Part shown: piece by piece, positions 35,732-45,089 of the stretch | Layout: the number at the start of each line of letters is the position of its first letter | How positions within the stretch are numbered: the first letter of the stretch is position 1 | Origin: Streptomyces meridianus | Lineage (GTDB): Bacteria; Actinomycetota; Actinomycetes; Streptomycetales; Streptomycetaceae | Length of the DNA stretch: 64,000 nt | Assembly (NCBI RefSeq): GCF_023703325.1 | Contig: NZ_JAMQGM010000045.1 | Coordinates: 1 to 64,000 of the forward strand | Direction of reading: 5' to 3' | Made by a program: the position numbers and the translations under genes | The notes under the pieces: generated by a model | Told to the model about the DNA's origin: nothing | The model's input: the letters and a program-made list of their open reading frames with translations, nothing else | Database searches by the model: none

Positions 35732-38700
35732 TCCCCGCACAGTCCGGCCCGGCCGGCACGGTCACCCCCGTCGACCTGGCAGTGGCCGGTTTCAGGCTGG
35801 AGCGCCTGGAGGTCTACAACTGGGGCACGTTCGACAAACACGTGTGGTCGTTCGGCCTCGCCGGCGCCAACGGTCTGCTGACCGGCGACATTGGTTCCGG
35901 CAAGTCCACCCTGGTGGACGCGATCACCACGTTGTTCATGCCTGCCCGCAAGATCGCTTACAACCGGGCGGCCGGCGCGGAGAGCGGCGAGCGCAGCCTG
36001 CGCTCCTATGTGCTGGGCCACTACAAGTCGGAACGCAATGAGCAGACCGGCGCGACCAAGCCGGTGGCGCTGCGCAAACCCGGCAACTACTCCGTGATCC
36101 TGGGGGTGTTCCACAACGCCGCTTTGGGGTCGACCGTCACGCTGGGTCAGGTGTTCGGGCTGGCCGATGCCAACGCCACCAGCCCGGAGCGACTGTTCCT
36201 CGTCGCAGACCGGGCCCTGTCCGTCGCCGACGACTTCGCAGACTTCGGCACCGAGGTGCGGGCGTTGAAGAATCGACTCGAAGCCGACGAGGTCCGCGTC
36301 CACAAGACGTTCCCGCCCTACAGCAAGGACCTGCGGCGCCGTCTGGGCATTGACTCCGAGCAGGCCCTGGAGCTCTTCCACCAGACGGTGTCGATGAAGG
36401 CGGTGGGCAGCCTGGACGACTTCGTCCGCAGTCACATGCTCGAACCGTTCGACGCGGCCGCGATGACCGACAACATCGTCACCCACTTCGACGCCCTGAC
36501 CACCACCTACAACTCGGTTCAGAGGGCCCGGGCTCAGATCGAGGCACTGACTCCGCTGCTTGCCGATTGCGACGCCTACGAGGACCTGACCGCGCGCATC
36601 GACGAAGGGGACGCGCAGCAGGCCGCCCTGCGCTACTTCATCGCCCAGCACACCGCGGCTCTGCACGAGGAGCAGTGTGCCGCCCTGGAACAGATGCTCT
36701 CTCGCCTCGCGCACGAAAAGCAGAGCGCCAAGGAACGACTCGACCAACTCCGTGCCGAGCAGAGCCGATGGGAGTTGCAGCGTGAAGGGCTCGGTGGCGG
36801 GCGCCTGGGTGAACTCGGCCGCCAGATCAAGGAAACGGAGCTGCAGCGCGACGCCCGGCACAAGCGAGCCCTCGAGCATGCCGACCTGCTGGAACAGGCC
36901 GACCTGGCTCTGGTCACTGATCAAGTTCAGTTCACCGGTCGCCTCGACGACATCGCCCGTGCCCAGCACGAGGCGGCCGAAGCCGAGCAGCAGGCGCGCA
37001 TGGCCCTGGAGGCGCTCGCCGTCGAGGCCGCACAACTGAGGCAGCAGGCGCAGGATCTCAACGATGACCTGGTCAGTCTGCGCTCACGCCGCAGCAACAT
37101 CTCCCGCAAGCAGCTGGATGTACGGGCCCGCCTGTGCCAGGAGCTCGGTCTTGACGAGAGCGCACTGCCGTTCGTCGGCGAACTCATGCAGGTCCGCGAA
37201 GAGGAACAGGCGTGGGCCGGCGCCGCCGAGCGTCTGCTGCGCGGCTTCGCCCTGTCCCTCCTCGTCCCCGGCGACCAGTACGACCGAGTCTCCGAGTGGA
37301 TCAACGGTCATCACCTGGGGGCCAAGCTCGTCTACTACCGGGTACCCGACAAATTCCCGCCCCGGCGCCACCACAAAGCCCCGCCCAACGCGCTGTTCAC
37401 CAAACTCGAAGTACGCGACGACTCCCCGTTCGCCGAATGGCTGGCCGGTGAGCTCGAGCGCCGCGCATCGCACGCCTGCGTGGCCACCATGGACGAGTTC
37501 CGGCAGGCTGAACTGGCCATCACCGAAAAGGGATTGATCAAGGGAGCGCGGGGCCGCCACGAGAAGAACGACACAACCCGCATCGACGACCGCAGCACCT
37601 ACGTCCTCGGCTGGACCAACCAGGCGAAGATGGACGCTCTCCTTGACCAGGCGAACCGCGTTCACAGCGCCCAGCGCGAACTGGCCGAACGCAAGCGCGG
37701 CTTGGAAGCCGCTCACGCGGACAGCATGAGCCTCGACAAGGTCCTCAACCGGCTGGCAGCCTTGCGTGACTACAGTGAAATCGACTGGGCGTCAGCTGTA
37801 CGGCGGATCACCGAACTGACCGATGAGAAGCAGCGCCTGGAAGCCGCCTCCAAGGACCTGAAGGAACTCGAACGCCGGCTGAACGAGGTCGCCGACGAGA
37901 TCAGCAAGCAGGACGCCGTTTACGAGGAAGCGAACCAGAACTGGGGCCAGGCGCTGGGTGAGCAGACCACGGCCATCCGCGGCTGTGACGAGGCGCGGGC
38001 CATTCTCGCCGAGGCTGCCGCAGCCGACGCTCAGTCCCAGTTCCCCGCCCTCGAACAGCGCCTGAAGGATGCCCGCCTCGCCTGCCGCACGCCGCAGGAG
38101 TGCACCCGGGCCGAAACCCGGCTCCGTGAGGACCTGACGGCACAGAAGAACCGCTGGAGCAAGGAACAGACACGGCTGGCCCAGGCGATGGCCTCCCAGA
38201 TGCGCACTTTCCGTACCGACTACCCGTCCGAGACCAATGAGCTCGACGACTCCGTCGCCTCCGCCGACGGCTACCGCACCCTGCATCAGCAGCTTGTCGC
38301 CGACGACCTGCCCCGATTCGAGGCCCAGTTCCGCACGTACCTGAAGACCAATGTGATCCGTGAAATCGCCGGATTCCACGCTCAGTTGACCATCTGGGCC
38401 GATGAGATCGGCGAACGCATCCACACGATCAACGAGTCGCTGGCCGGCATCGACTACAACCCGGGCCGCTACATCATGCTCAAGCCCGAGCCGACGCCCA
38501 ACACGGAGATCCGCGACTTCACCGCGGAACTGCGCGCCTGCACCGACGACGTCCTGTCAGGCGACGGCTCTGAGCTGTATTCAGAAGAGAAGTTCCACCA
38601 GGTCCAGCGTCTGATCGAACGCTTCAAGGGGCGCGAGGGTCACACGGATGCCGACCGGGCCTGGACCAGACGCGTCACCGACGTGCGTTACTGGTTCGTC

Positions 38701-39144
38701 TTCAGCGCAAGCGAGCGACGTCGCGAGGACGACTCCGAGTACGAGGTGTACTCCGACTCCGGCGGCAAGTCCGGTGGCCAGAAGGAGAAGCTCGCCTACA
38801 CCATCCTGGCCGCCTCCCTCGCCTACCAGTTCAAACTGGATGCAACCGCCAGCAGGAGCCGCACGTTCCGCTTCGTGGTCATCGACGAAGCCTTCGGGCG
38901 CGGCTCCGAGGAATCCGCCCGCTTCGCCCTCGACCTCTTCAAACGCCTGGGCCTGCAACTCCTCATCGTCACCCCGCTCCAGAAAATCCATGTCATCGAG
39001 CCGTACGTGTCCGCCGTCGGCTTCGTCGACAACCCGAACGGACACCACTCCCGCCTGCGCACCCTGACCATCGCCCAGTACCGCCAAGAGCGCCTCGCCC
39101 ACACCCTCGCCGGTATGCAGCCTGCCTCTGGCCAGGGAGACTGA
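35728..39144 (+). CDS. jetC: Wadjet JetC (SMC/MukB-like ATPase)
   Basis: 1138 aa from GTG 35728 (AGGAG upstream). Walker [12 protein letters not shown] at about residues 51-61, two long coiled-coil arms (about 300-470 and 620-800) around a hinge-like centre ([20 protein letters not shown]), the ABC signature [11 protein letters not shown] near 1015 and Walker [12 protein letters not shown] near 1050. All catalytic motifs are intact. JetC is the DNA-translocating loop-extruding subunit. It works with JetA/B to sense plasmid size and presents DNA to JetD. Confidence 0.95.
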   Translation: MIPAQSGPAGTVTPVDLAVAGFRLERLEVYNWGTFDKHVWSFGLAGANGLLTGDIGSGKSTLVDAITTLFMPARKIAYNRAAGAESGERSLRSYVLGHYKSERNEQTGATKPVALRKPGNYSVILGVFHNAALGSTVTLGQVFGLADANATSPERLFLVADRALSVADDFADFGTEVRALKNRLEADEVRVHKTFPPYSKDLRRRLGIDSEQALELFHQTVSMKAVGSLDDFVRSHMLEPFDAAAMTDNIVTHFDALTTTYNSVQRARAQIEALTPLLADCDAYEDLTARIDEGDAQQAALRYFIAQHTAALHEEQCAALEQMLSRLAHEKQSAKERLDQLRAEQSRWELQREGLGGGRLGELGRQIKETELQRDARHKRALEHADLLEQADLALVTDQVQFTGRLDDIARAQHEAAEAEQQARMALEALAVEAAQLRQQAQDLNDDLVSLRSRRSNISRKQLDVRARLCQELGLDESALPFVGELMQVREEEQAWAGAAERLLRGFALSLLVPGDQYDRVSEWINGHHLGAKLVYYRVPDKFPPRRHHKAPPNALFTKLEVRDDSPFAEWLAGELERRASHACVATMDEFRQAELAITEKGLIKGARGRHEKNDTTRIDDRSTYVLGWTNQAKMDALLDQANRVHSAQRELAERKRGLEAAHADSMSLDKVLNRLAALRDYSEIDWASAVRRITELTDEKQRLEAASKDLKELERRLNEVADEISKQDAVYEEANQNWGQALGEQTTAIRGCDEARAILAEAAAADAQSQFPALEQRLKDARLACRTPQECTRAETRLREDLTAQKNRWSKEQTRLAQAMASQMRTFRTDYPSETNELDDSVASADGYRTLHQQLVADDLPRFEAQFRTYLKTNVIREIAGFHAQLTIWADEIGERIHTINESLAGIDYNPGRYIMLKPEPTPNTEIRDFTAELRACTDDVLSGDGSELYSEEKFHQVQRLIERFKGREGHTDADRAWTRRVTDVRYWFVFSASERRREDDSEYEVYSDSGGKSGGQKEKLAYTILAASLAYQFKLDATASRSRTFRFVVIDEAFGRGSEESARFALDLFKRLGLQLLIVTPLQKIHVIEPYVSAVGFVDNPNGHHSRLRTLTIAQYRQERLAHTLAGMQPASGQGD

Positions 39145-39145
39145 G

Positions 39146-40357
39146 ATGACGACGCATCAAGGATCCACCTGGACCACGCCGGAGGCCGTCCTCGCACGCC
39201 TCCGCAAGCGGTGGAACACCGGTGCCTACCTCACCCAACTCGCCGACGGAACAGACTGGGAACCCGTCGCGATTCCTCTACGCGGCCCGAAAGCCGGCGA
39301 CATCACCCGCCGCTACGATGACGTCCTCGCCTGGGCCGAGTCGTGGGCGCCCAGCGCTCACCCGCACCTGCGTATCGAGTACCGCCGACTCGGCGGACGC
39401 CTGGCCGGCGTGAACAATGTGCCCGACCGCATCTGGATCGACGACCGCGACGACCTGTGGCGCCTGCTGGGCGTCACCCCTACGGTTGCCCGCTTCCAAA
39501 GCCTGCTGGCCTCCACCCAGGAACGGCTGCCCGAGATCATCCCCTGGCTGATCGCCCATCCCATGAAGGTCCTCGACAGGGAAGCCGACTGGCCCCGCCT
39601 TCAGGCCACGATCCGCTGGATCACCGACTACCGCGGCCCATCTGTCCACCTGCGCCAACTCGACGTTCCCGGCGTGGACACCAAGTTCATCGAATGCCAC
39701 CGCTCCATCTTGACCACCCTGCTCGAGCAGTGCCTTCCCGAAGACCGTATCGACTCCGAGTCTGCGCGGACCGATTTCGCCGCCCGTTTCCGCTTCCTGC
39801 GCAAGCCCGCCTACCTACGATTCCGACTGCTCGACGGCGAGCCGCTGGCGGGCTTCAGCGAACTCACCGTACGCACAGATGAGTTCACCGCGCCGCCGTC
39901 CGGCATCACGACCGTGTACGTCGTCGAGAACGAAACCACTTACCTGGCCTTCCCCAAGCAGCCCCACAGCATCGTGATCCACGGCGGCGGCTACGCCGTC
40001 ACCCAGCTGTCCGGCCTTTCCTGGCTGCAGGACGTACGCCTAGTCTATTGGGGCGATGTGGACACACACGGGTTCGCCATCCTCGACCGGCTGCGCTGGG
40101 CCTTCCCGCACACGCAGTCCATCCTGATGAACCGCAGTGTTCTCCTGGAGCACCGCGAACAGTGGGTGAAGGAAGACACCCCCACCCACCAGCCGCTGAG
40201 CACGCTCACACCGGACGAAGCCGATGTCTACGACAGCCTCGTGGATGGTGACCTCGGCCCCAACGTGCGACTCGAACAAGAACGCGTGCAGTTCCATCTA
40301 GTCGAAGACGCCCTAACTGTCGATGCGGAGCGAGCCCGACCAATGGCGGAGAGGTAG
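39146..40357 (+). CDS. jetD: Wadjet JetD nuclease (DUF3322/DUF2220)
   Basis: 403 aa. The N-terminal DUF3322 region (about 1-190, TTPEAVLARLRKRWNTGAYL) is followed by a DUF2220 toprim-like domain. VYVVENETTYLAFP (catalytic Glu), IVIHGGGYAV and VYWGDVDTHGFAILDRLR (acidic DxD near residue 300) resemble the Topo VI/Spo11 toprim. JetD cleaves closed circular DNA once extrusion stalls. It starts one nucleotide after the jetC stop. The set jetABCD is complete and in canonical order. Confidence 0.93.
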   Translation: MTTHQGSTWTTPEAVLARLRKRWNTGAYLTQLADGTDWEPVAIPLRGPKAGDITRRYDDVLAWAESWAPSAHPHLRIEYRRLGGRLAGVNNVPDRIWIDDRDDLWRLLGVTPTVARFQSLLASTQERLPEIIPWLIAHPMKVLDREADWPRLQATIRWITDYRGPSVHLRQLDVPGVDTKFIECHRSILTTLLEQCLPEDRIDSESARTDFAARFRFLRKPAYLRFRLLDGEPLAGFSELTVRTDEFTAPPSGITTVYVVENETTYLAFPKQPHSIVIHGGGYAVTQLSGLSWLQDVRLVYWGDVDTHGFAILDRLRWAFPHTQSILMNRSVLLEHREQWVKEDTPTHQPLSTLTPDEADVYDSLVDGDLGPNVRLEQERVQFHLVEDALTVDAERARPMAER

Positions 40358-40361
40358 CGAC

Positions 40362-41021
40362 GTGAGTCTCGCCAAGAACGCAGCTGAACTGGGTGGAAAG
40401 CTCTGGTCGGAGCACGGGCACGCCCACTACTACTTTCCCCAATACACCCTGAACTGGTTCGCCGGGATCTCCTATCAGGGTGACAGCGGCCCCCATTACC
40501 GAGGCCAGCAAATCACGCCGATTCAGGCCAGCCGTCTGCGTACGGCACTGTGGGAGGTCGCCGTGTCGGCCGAACCAGAGCAGCGCGGCAAGGTCTTGAT
40601 TGCTTCGGACTCCTGCCGCGGTACACATCGCGCAAAGCTGATCAGATCGCCGCTCGCCACCGCCACGGAGATGCGCGAGATTGCGCAAGAGCGCGCTTCG
40701 CTACTTCTGCGCCACGATGGGGAGTGTTCAATGATCGGCGAGTGCCTTTGGCCCTTGGTGACTCTGATTCTCCCGGGGCTCTTCTCGCGCGGCCATGAAG
40801 TGCCAGTGCAGTGGGAGTGCATTTCGGCGTGCGGGTTCCTGCACCGGAGCGGCGACGAGGGGCAGTCTTGTGGGGACGTGATCGGGCGCTGGAACGGCCG
40901 CTACGCCTGCCTGCTGCAGGCCGCCCTTCCGGCTCGGAAGCGAGCAGTTCGCCGCGCACTTGGGTATCGCCCTGAGGACTGTGGCCGCCTGGCACTCCGA
41001 CGCGTCTGTCGTACCTCGTAG
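40362..41021 (+). CDS. Uncharacterised ORF coupled to jetD
   Basis: GTG at 40362 lies four bases after the jetD stop, with GGAGAGG inside the jetD 3' end as its ribosome site. The open frame runs 219 codons. The first 90 or so residues (LGGKLWSEHGHAHYYFPQYT, then IQASRLRTALWEVAV) look like genuine protein. The last third overlaps the decayed XRE-NUDIX gene and is probably read-through of pseudogene sequence, so the true end is uncertain. No family was recognised. It could be a fifth Wadjet-associated gene or a truncated leftover. Confidence 0.4.
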   Translation: MSLAKNAAELGGKLWSEHGHAHYYFPQYTLNWFAGISYQGDSGPHYRGQQITPIQASRLRTALWEVAVSAEPEQRGKVLIASDSCRGTHRAKLIRSPLATATEMREIAQERASLLLRHDGECSMIGECLWPLVTLILPGLFSRGHEVPVQWECISACGFLHRSGDEGQSCGDVIGRWNGRYACLLQAALPARKRAVRRALGYRPEDCGRLALRRVCRTS

Positions 41022-41485
41022 GGAGATGTAGCAGCTTCTCGACACGGCCTATGAGCATGCCCCTGCCACTGCGCGACAGCGCTTCGCACTCCTGCTGGCG
41101 AAGGAACGGGCCCCAGCGGACTCGGACGCCGCCAGGCGTACAGGCACTGCGGGTGGCCGTCGCGGTGGTGGTTCGCGACAGCGATGTCCTGCTTGTGTGT
41201 CGGCGGGACGACGACGTTGCCGGGATCACGTAGCAGTTCCCGGCCTGGGTCATCAAGCCGGGGGGTAAAGCGGAGAGCACCACCGTCCGAGAGACCTTGG
41301 ACGAGACCGGTGTCCACTGCGCAGTCCGCCAACACCTCGGCAATCGGCTTCATCCCGTGACCGGCGTGCTGTGCGAGTCGAGAACATCGACGTCATGTGG
41401 GGTGCCCCGAACCTCGGTGCCCCGCTTCATACCCGTCGATACGATCTTCCCACCCATCCTGGCTTTCCTGGAGGAGCAGACGTGA
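40878..41485 (+). pseudogene. Decayed HTH-NUDIX fusion gene
   Basis: A helix-turn-helix part (EQFAAHLGIALRTVAAWHSD) and a NUDIX part (LRVAVAVVVRDSDVLLVCRR, then QFPAWVIKPGGKAE) can be followed only by changing frame several times: near 40930, between about 41060 and 41140, and near 41370. Two in-frame TAG codons replace expected residues: after RREM (normally Gln) and after AGIT (normally Trp of the ITWQFP motif). The last frame, ending FIPVDTIFPPILAFLEEQT, stops at 41485 and overlaps the next gene's GTG. The gene is dead by multiple lesions. Confidence 0.75.
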
Positions 41486-41630
41486 CGCAGCAGAACGCGG
41501 AGGAACGAGCAGCCATCGCCGCGGCCATCGTCGTCAATGAGGGGCGCGTGCTCATGGTCCGCCGCCGAGTCAGCGAGGGGCAGCTCTCCTGGCAGTTCCC
41601 GGCCGGTGAGGTTGAGCCCGGAGAGGCGCG

Positions 41631-41672
41631 TGAGTGATGGCGCTCTCTGAAAGTCCTCAGTCGGCGCTCTCT
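41631..41672 (+). repeat. IS21 left end and target duplication
   Basis: TGAG (41631-41634) is the left copy of the 4-bp target duplication. The element starts TGATGGCGCTCTCTGAAAG at 41635. GGCGCTCTCT is repeated directly at 41639-41648 and 41663-41672, as expected of multiple transposase sites in IS21 ends. Confidence 0.8.
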
Positions 41673-41794
41673 ACTTCCTCAAACCTGCTCAGTTGATCTC
41701 CCCATCCTTCGTGTGATCTTGGTCGGCGTGTCGAACTGACTCCGACGTGTACGGGAGAGCCTGCGTACGCAAGTCGGCCTGTTCGGGGGCCTGG

Positions 41795-43152
41795 ATGCTT
41801 ACGCGGGAGGAAGACGTGGACGCTCATGCGCTGCGTCGTCAGGGATGGACGATCTCGGCGATCGCCCGGCATCTGGGCCGGGATCGCAAGACGATTCGCG
41901 AGTACTTGAACAGCGAGCGGGTGGCTGGGCAGCGGCGCCAGGCCCCCGATGCCTTCGTTGCGTTCTTGCCGTACTGCCGCCAGCGCCTCGCGGACGATCC
42001 GCATTTGTGGGCGTCGACGCTGCTGGACGAGGTGCGGGCGCTGGGATACGAGGGCGGGTACTCCACGTTCACGCGGGCGTTGCGCCGGCACGGGGTGCGT
42101 CCGCACTGCGAGCCGTGTCATGCCTCGAGCGGGCGGGACGTCGCTGTGATCGCGCATCCGCCGGGCGAGGAGATCCAGTTCGACTGGGTGGAGTTGCCCG
42201 ACCCGCCGGAATTCTGGGGCGTGGGCAGTCACGCGCATCTGCTGGTCGGCGCGCTCGCGCATTCGGGCCGGTGGCGGGCGGTGCTGGCCGACAGTGAGGA
42301 TTTCCCGCACTTCGTCCAGGCGCTGGACGTGGTGGTGCGCAAGCTCGGTGGGACTGCGCGGCGGTGGCGTTTCGACCGGATGGCGACGGTCTGTTACCCG
42401 TCCAGCGGACAGTCACCGCGGCGTTCGCGGCGGTTGCGAAGTACTACGGGGCCGGGGTCGATATCTGTCCGCCGCGTCGCGGCAATCGCAAGGGCGTGGT
42501 GGAGAAGGCCAACCATTCCGCCGCCCAGCGGTGGTGGCGGACGGTCCCCGACGAGCTGAGCGTGGTCCAGGCCCAGTCCGGGGTCGACAAGCTCGCCGTC
42601 CGGATGGACGCCCGCCGCCGGAGGATCGACGGCATCGCCTTTACGGTCGCTGAACTCGCGTTTGCTGAAGGCTTGTTGAAGGTTCCGGTGAGGCCGTTCC
42701 CGGCCGAGCTCGAGGCCGAGCGGGTGGTGAGTCCGCAAGGGCTGGTGTCCTTCGAGGGCAATCAGTACTCCGTGCCGCCGGGCCTCCCGGGCGCCCAGGT
42801 CAGGGTTCTGCACCGGCTCGGCGAGGACCACGTGCGGATCGCGACGGCGGGCCGGGCGGTGATCGCCCAGCACCGGCTCGCGCCCCGCGGGGCCGGACAG
42901 ACCGTCCGTGACGACGGGCACGTCGTCGCGCTCGAGCGCGCGGTGCTGGCCTCGTTCACCGACCGGGCGCCCTGCAAGACCAAGGTCCGCCGCCCACCGT
43001 CGGCCGCCGCGCTGGCCGAGGCCGAGGAACTGCGCGGCCGGCCTGCCGCCGGAGACCCGGCCGAACGGGTCGTCATCGACCTGGCCACTTATGCCGCCGT
43101 GGCCGACCGGCTGCGGAGTGATCCCTCGTCGAAGGAGGAGAACAAGGAGTGA
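41795..43152 (+). pseudogene. istA: IS21 transposase IstA, frameshifted
   Basis: HTH at the N-terminus (ALRRQGWTISAIARHLGRDR), then the DDE integrase core with EEIQFDWVELPDPP and FDRMATVCYPSSG. The frame then breaks near 42410 and resumes one base back as VTAAFAAVAKYYGAGVDICP, with the catalytic Glu in NRKGVVEKANH. A single-base deletion within about 42400-42415 explains it; no slippery heptamer is visible. The two parts together are a full-length IstA of about 450 aa ending in a GTGA overlap with istB. Confidence 0.85.
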
Positions 43153-43958
43153 GTACGTCGCCGACTCATATGAGCGAAGCGCGCCGCTTCCAGCAGCTGC
43201 GAGGCCATCTGTCCTATCTGAAACTCAACGACGCCGCGGAGGCCCTGAACCGGGTCTGCGACCAGGCCCGGGCCGAGGGCATGTCGCTGACCGCCGCCCT
43301 GGAGCGGCTGCTGGAGATCGAGGTCGACGCGGTCGAGGCTCGCAAACGCGCTGCCCGCGAACGGTTCGCCTGCCTGCCCGAGCCCTGGACGCTGAACGAC
43401 TTCGACTTCGCCGCCCAGCCGGGCGTCGACGAGAAACTCATCCGTGACCTGGCCACCCTGCGGTTCCTCGACGATGCCTCCAACGTCCTGTTCGTCGGCC
43501 CGCCCGGGGTGGGCAAGACCATGCTCTCGGTCGCGCTGGGCCGGGCCGCGGTTGATGCCGGGCATCGCGTCTACTTCACCACCGCCGCTGAACTCGCGGC
43601 CAAATGCCACCGGGCCGCCCTCGAAGGGCGCTGGAAGACCTGCATGCGGTTCTTCGCGGGACCCAAACTGCTGATCATCGACGAACTGGGCTACCTACCG
43701 CTGCCCGAGGACGGTGCCTCGGCGCTGTTCCAGGTGATCAATCAGAGGTATCTAAAATCGTCCACGATCTTGACGACCAACGTCGGCATCGCCGACTGGG
43801 CAGGCGCGTTCGGGGACGCCACCGTCGCGGCGGCGATGCTGGACCGGCTCCTGCACCGGGCCGCTGTCGCCGGCATCGACGGGCCGTCCTACCGCCTGCG
43901 CGGCCACCAGCATCAGGCCGAGAGCCTGCGCAAGGGAGTGAACGCCCGTGTCTCCTGA
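43149..43958 (+). CDS. istB: IS21 helper ATPase IstB
   Basis: 269 aa DnaA/DnaC-like AAA+ protein. Walker A FVGPPGVGKTML at about residues 114-125, Walker B LLIIDELGYLPL near 175, and sensor-like NQRYLKSSTILTTN. It drives strand transfer with IstA. It starts GTG with AAGGAG upstream and overlaps the istA stop; the stop overlaps the passenger ORF start. Confidence 0.94.
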   Translation: MSTSPTHMSEARRFQQLRGHLSYLKLNDAAEALNRVCDQARAEGMSLTAALERLLEIEVDAVEARKRAARERFACLPEPWTLNDFDFAAQPGVDEKLIRDLATLRFLDDASNVLFVGPPGVGKTMLSVALGRAAVDAGHRVYFTTAAELAAKCHRAALEGRWKTCMRFFAGPKLLIIDELGYLPLPEDGASALFQVINQRYLKSSTILTTNVGIADWAGAFGDATVAAAMLDRLLHRAAVAGIDGPSYRLRGHQHQAESLRKGVNARVS

Positions 43959-44469
43959 AGCCGAACCGCGATCCCACGCCATCCTCAACTACGTCAACTG
44001 CCCAGTCTGTGACGGTGAGTTCACGCCTGCGGCCAGGCAGATCTACTGCTCACCCAGGTGCAAGTCCGCCGCCCACCGGACCAGGTCCGCCGAGCCGGTG
44101 ACGCACACCTGCCCCGTCTGCTTCGGCGAGTTCACCGCCAACCCTCGCATCCGGCAGGTCTACTGCTCCGCCGCGTGTCGCAGGGATGCCGAGCGACTGC
44201 GCAACCGCGAACGCGACGAGGCCCGAGCCCTCCGCCTCGGCGAAGCGCCGCCGTCCCGGCCTGAACTCCCGTCACCACCCCGGACGACACCCCGCGGCGG
44301 ATCACGCCGGACCACACCAGAACGCGACCCGCTGGAACCTACCGCCACCAGGAACTGCCCCCACTGCCAGGAACCCATCACCATCGTCGCCCTACTGGCC
44401 ACCCCCGAGGCCGCACGCCCTTCGATGCCCACCAGCCCCGACGTCGTCCCCCTGAGACGAACTCCCTGA
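43948..44469 (+). CDS. Zinc-ribbon passenger protein of the IS21 element
   Basis: 173 aa from GTG 43948, overlapping istB by 11 bp. Two tandem CxxC...C-C modules (CPVCDGEFTP, then YCSPRCKSAAHR; and CPVCFGEFTA, then YCSAACRRDAERLR) are followed by a Pro/Arg-rich linker and a third CPHCQ motif. The first two resemble the small treble-clef zinc modules of DNA-associated proteins. It is inside the inverted repeats, so it moves with the element. Role unknown: target selection, transposition regulation or a host-factor mimic are options. Confidence 0.7.
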   Translation: MSPEAEPRSHAILNYVNCPVCDGEFTPAARQIYCSPRCKSAAHRTRSAEPVTHTCPVCFGEFTANPRIRQVYCSAACRRDAERLRNRERDEARALRLGEAPPSRPELPSPPRTTPRGGSRRTTPERDPLEPTATRNCPHCQEPITIVALLATPEAARPSMPTSPDVVPLRRTP

Positions 44470-44498
44470 ACGAGCCCGTCTCACCGTTACCGATCATC

Positions 44499-44529
44499 AG
44501 GGCCCGGCGGCCTTCGGCCGCCGGGCCCT
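44499..44529 (+). terminator. Hairpin terminator of the IS21 operon
   Basis: AGGGCCCGGCGGCC (44499-44512) and its perfect complement (44516-44529) form a 14-bp stem with a TTC loop, 30 bp after the passenger ORF. Confidence 0.8.
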
Positions 44530-44601
44530 CGCACGTGCTCGTCACTCCCCACCCTCCTCACTTAGTCAAAAACTCGACGACGTGAGGAACGAAGAGCACA
44601 G

Positions 44602-44631
44602 CTGGCCGTTTTCAAAGATCCTCATCATGAG
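44602..44631 (-). repeat. IS21 right end and target duplication
   Basis: Read inward from 44627 the right end is TGATGAGGATCTTTGAAAAC, matching the left end at 17 of the first 26 positions, including TGATG and TGAAA. TGAG at 44628-44631 is the right copy of the target duplication. Confidence 0.8.
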
Positions 44632-45089
44632 GACGCCGCCGTGCGGGAGACCCAAGAGGAGACCGGGCTGTACGTGGCCGCCGTGAAGCTGCTCGGCGAG
44701 CGGGTCCATCCGAAGACGGGCCGGCTGATGTCGTACACGGCCTGCGAAGTGATGGGCGGCACCGCCCACGTAGCCGACACCGAGGAGTTGGCCGAACTCG
44801 CTTGGGTCGCCCATGGCGAGATCGCGCAGTACGTGCCGTACGGGTTGTTCGAGCCGGTGCAGGAATACCTCGACGCAACCCTGACTGCCTGAGCTCTACC
44901 ATCTCGAGGTTGCGGTCTCGTGATCCCGAATGAGTGTGCTGTCGTCGTCGGGGCAACGCCCTCGAACGGTGTCGATGCTGGGATACAGGTCCCGGCTGGG
45001 GGCTGAGCGGATACGCGCGGACCACTCGACACCCTCGCCTCTCGAGGGAGAAGGCGCTGACCGCGATCCGCGTCGCGCCTACGTCTGCT

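Larger units (their letters stand above)
41635..44627 (+). mobile_element. IS21-family insertion sequence with passenger ORF
   Basis: 2993 bp bounded by imperfect TGATG...CATCA inverted repeats and flanked by a perfect 4-bp TGAG duplication. Contents: istA (frameshifted), istB, a zinc-ribbon ORF overlapping istB, and a hairpin terminator, all on the plus strand. The perfect duplication and clean reconstruction of the host gene argue for a fairly recent insertion. The extra ORF makes it longer than a typical two-gene IS21. Confidence 0.9.
41482..44892 (+). pseudogene. NUDIX hydrolase split by IS21-type element
   Basis: The 5' part (41482-41634, 51 codons, GTG start with GGAGGAGC upstream) ends GEVEPGEARE. 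The 3' part (44632-44892) resumes DAAVRETQEETGL and ends at TGA. Joining them after removing the 2993-bp insertion and one TGAG copy restores a 137-aa protein whose Nudix box (Gx5Ex7REUxEExG) is complete. So the element inserted inside the catalytic box of an otherwise intact gene. Intact, it would have hydrolysed a nucleoside diphosphate linked to another moiety. Confidence 0.85.

Noticed and set aside
40878-41260. Amber (TAG) recoding in the HTH-NUDIX gene
   Set aside because: The same gene also has several frame changes, so the TAG codons are best explained as pseudogene lesions.
42395-42420. Programmed -1 frameshifting in istA
   Set aside because: No slippery heptamer or adjacent pseudoknot-like stem is evident; a simple one-base deletion is more economical.
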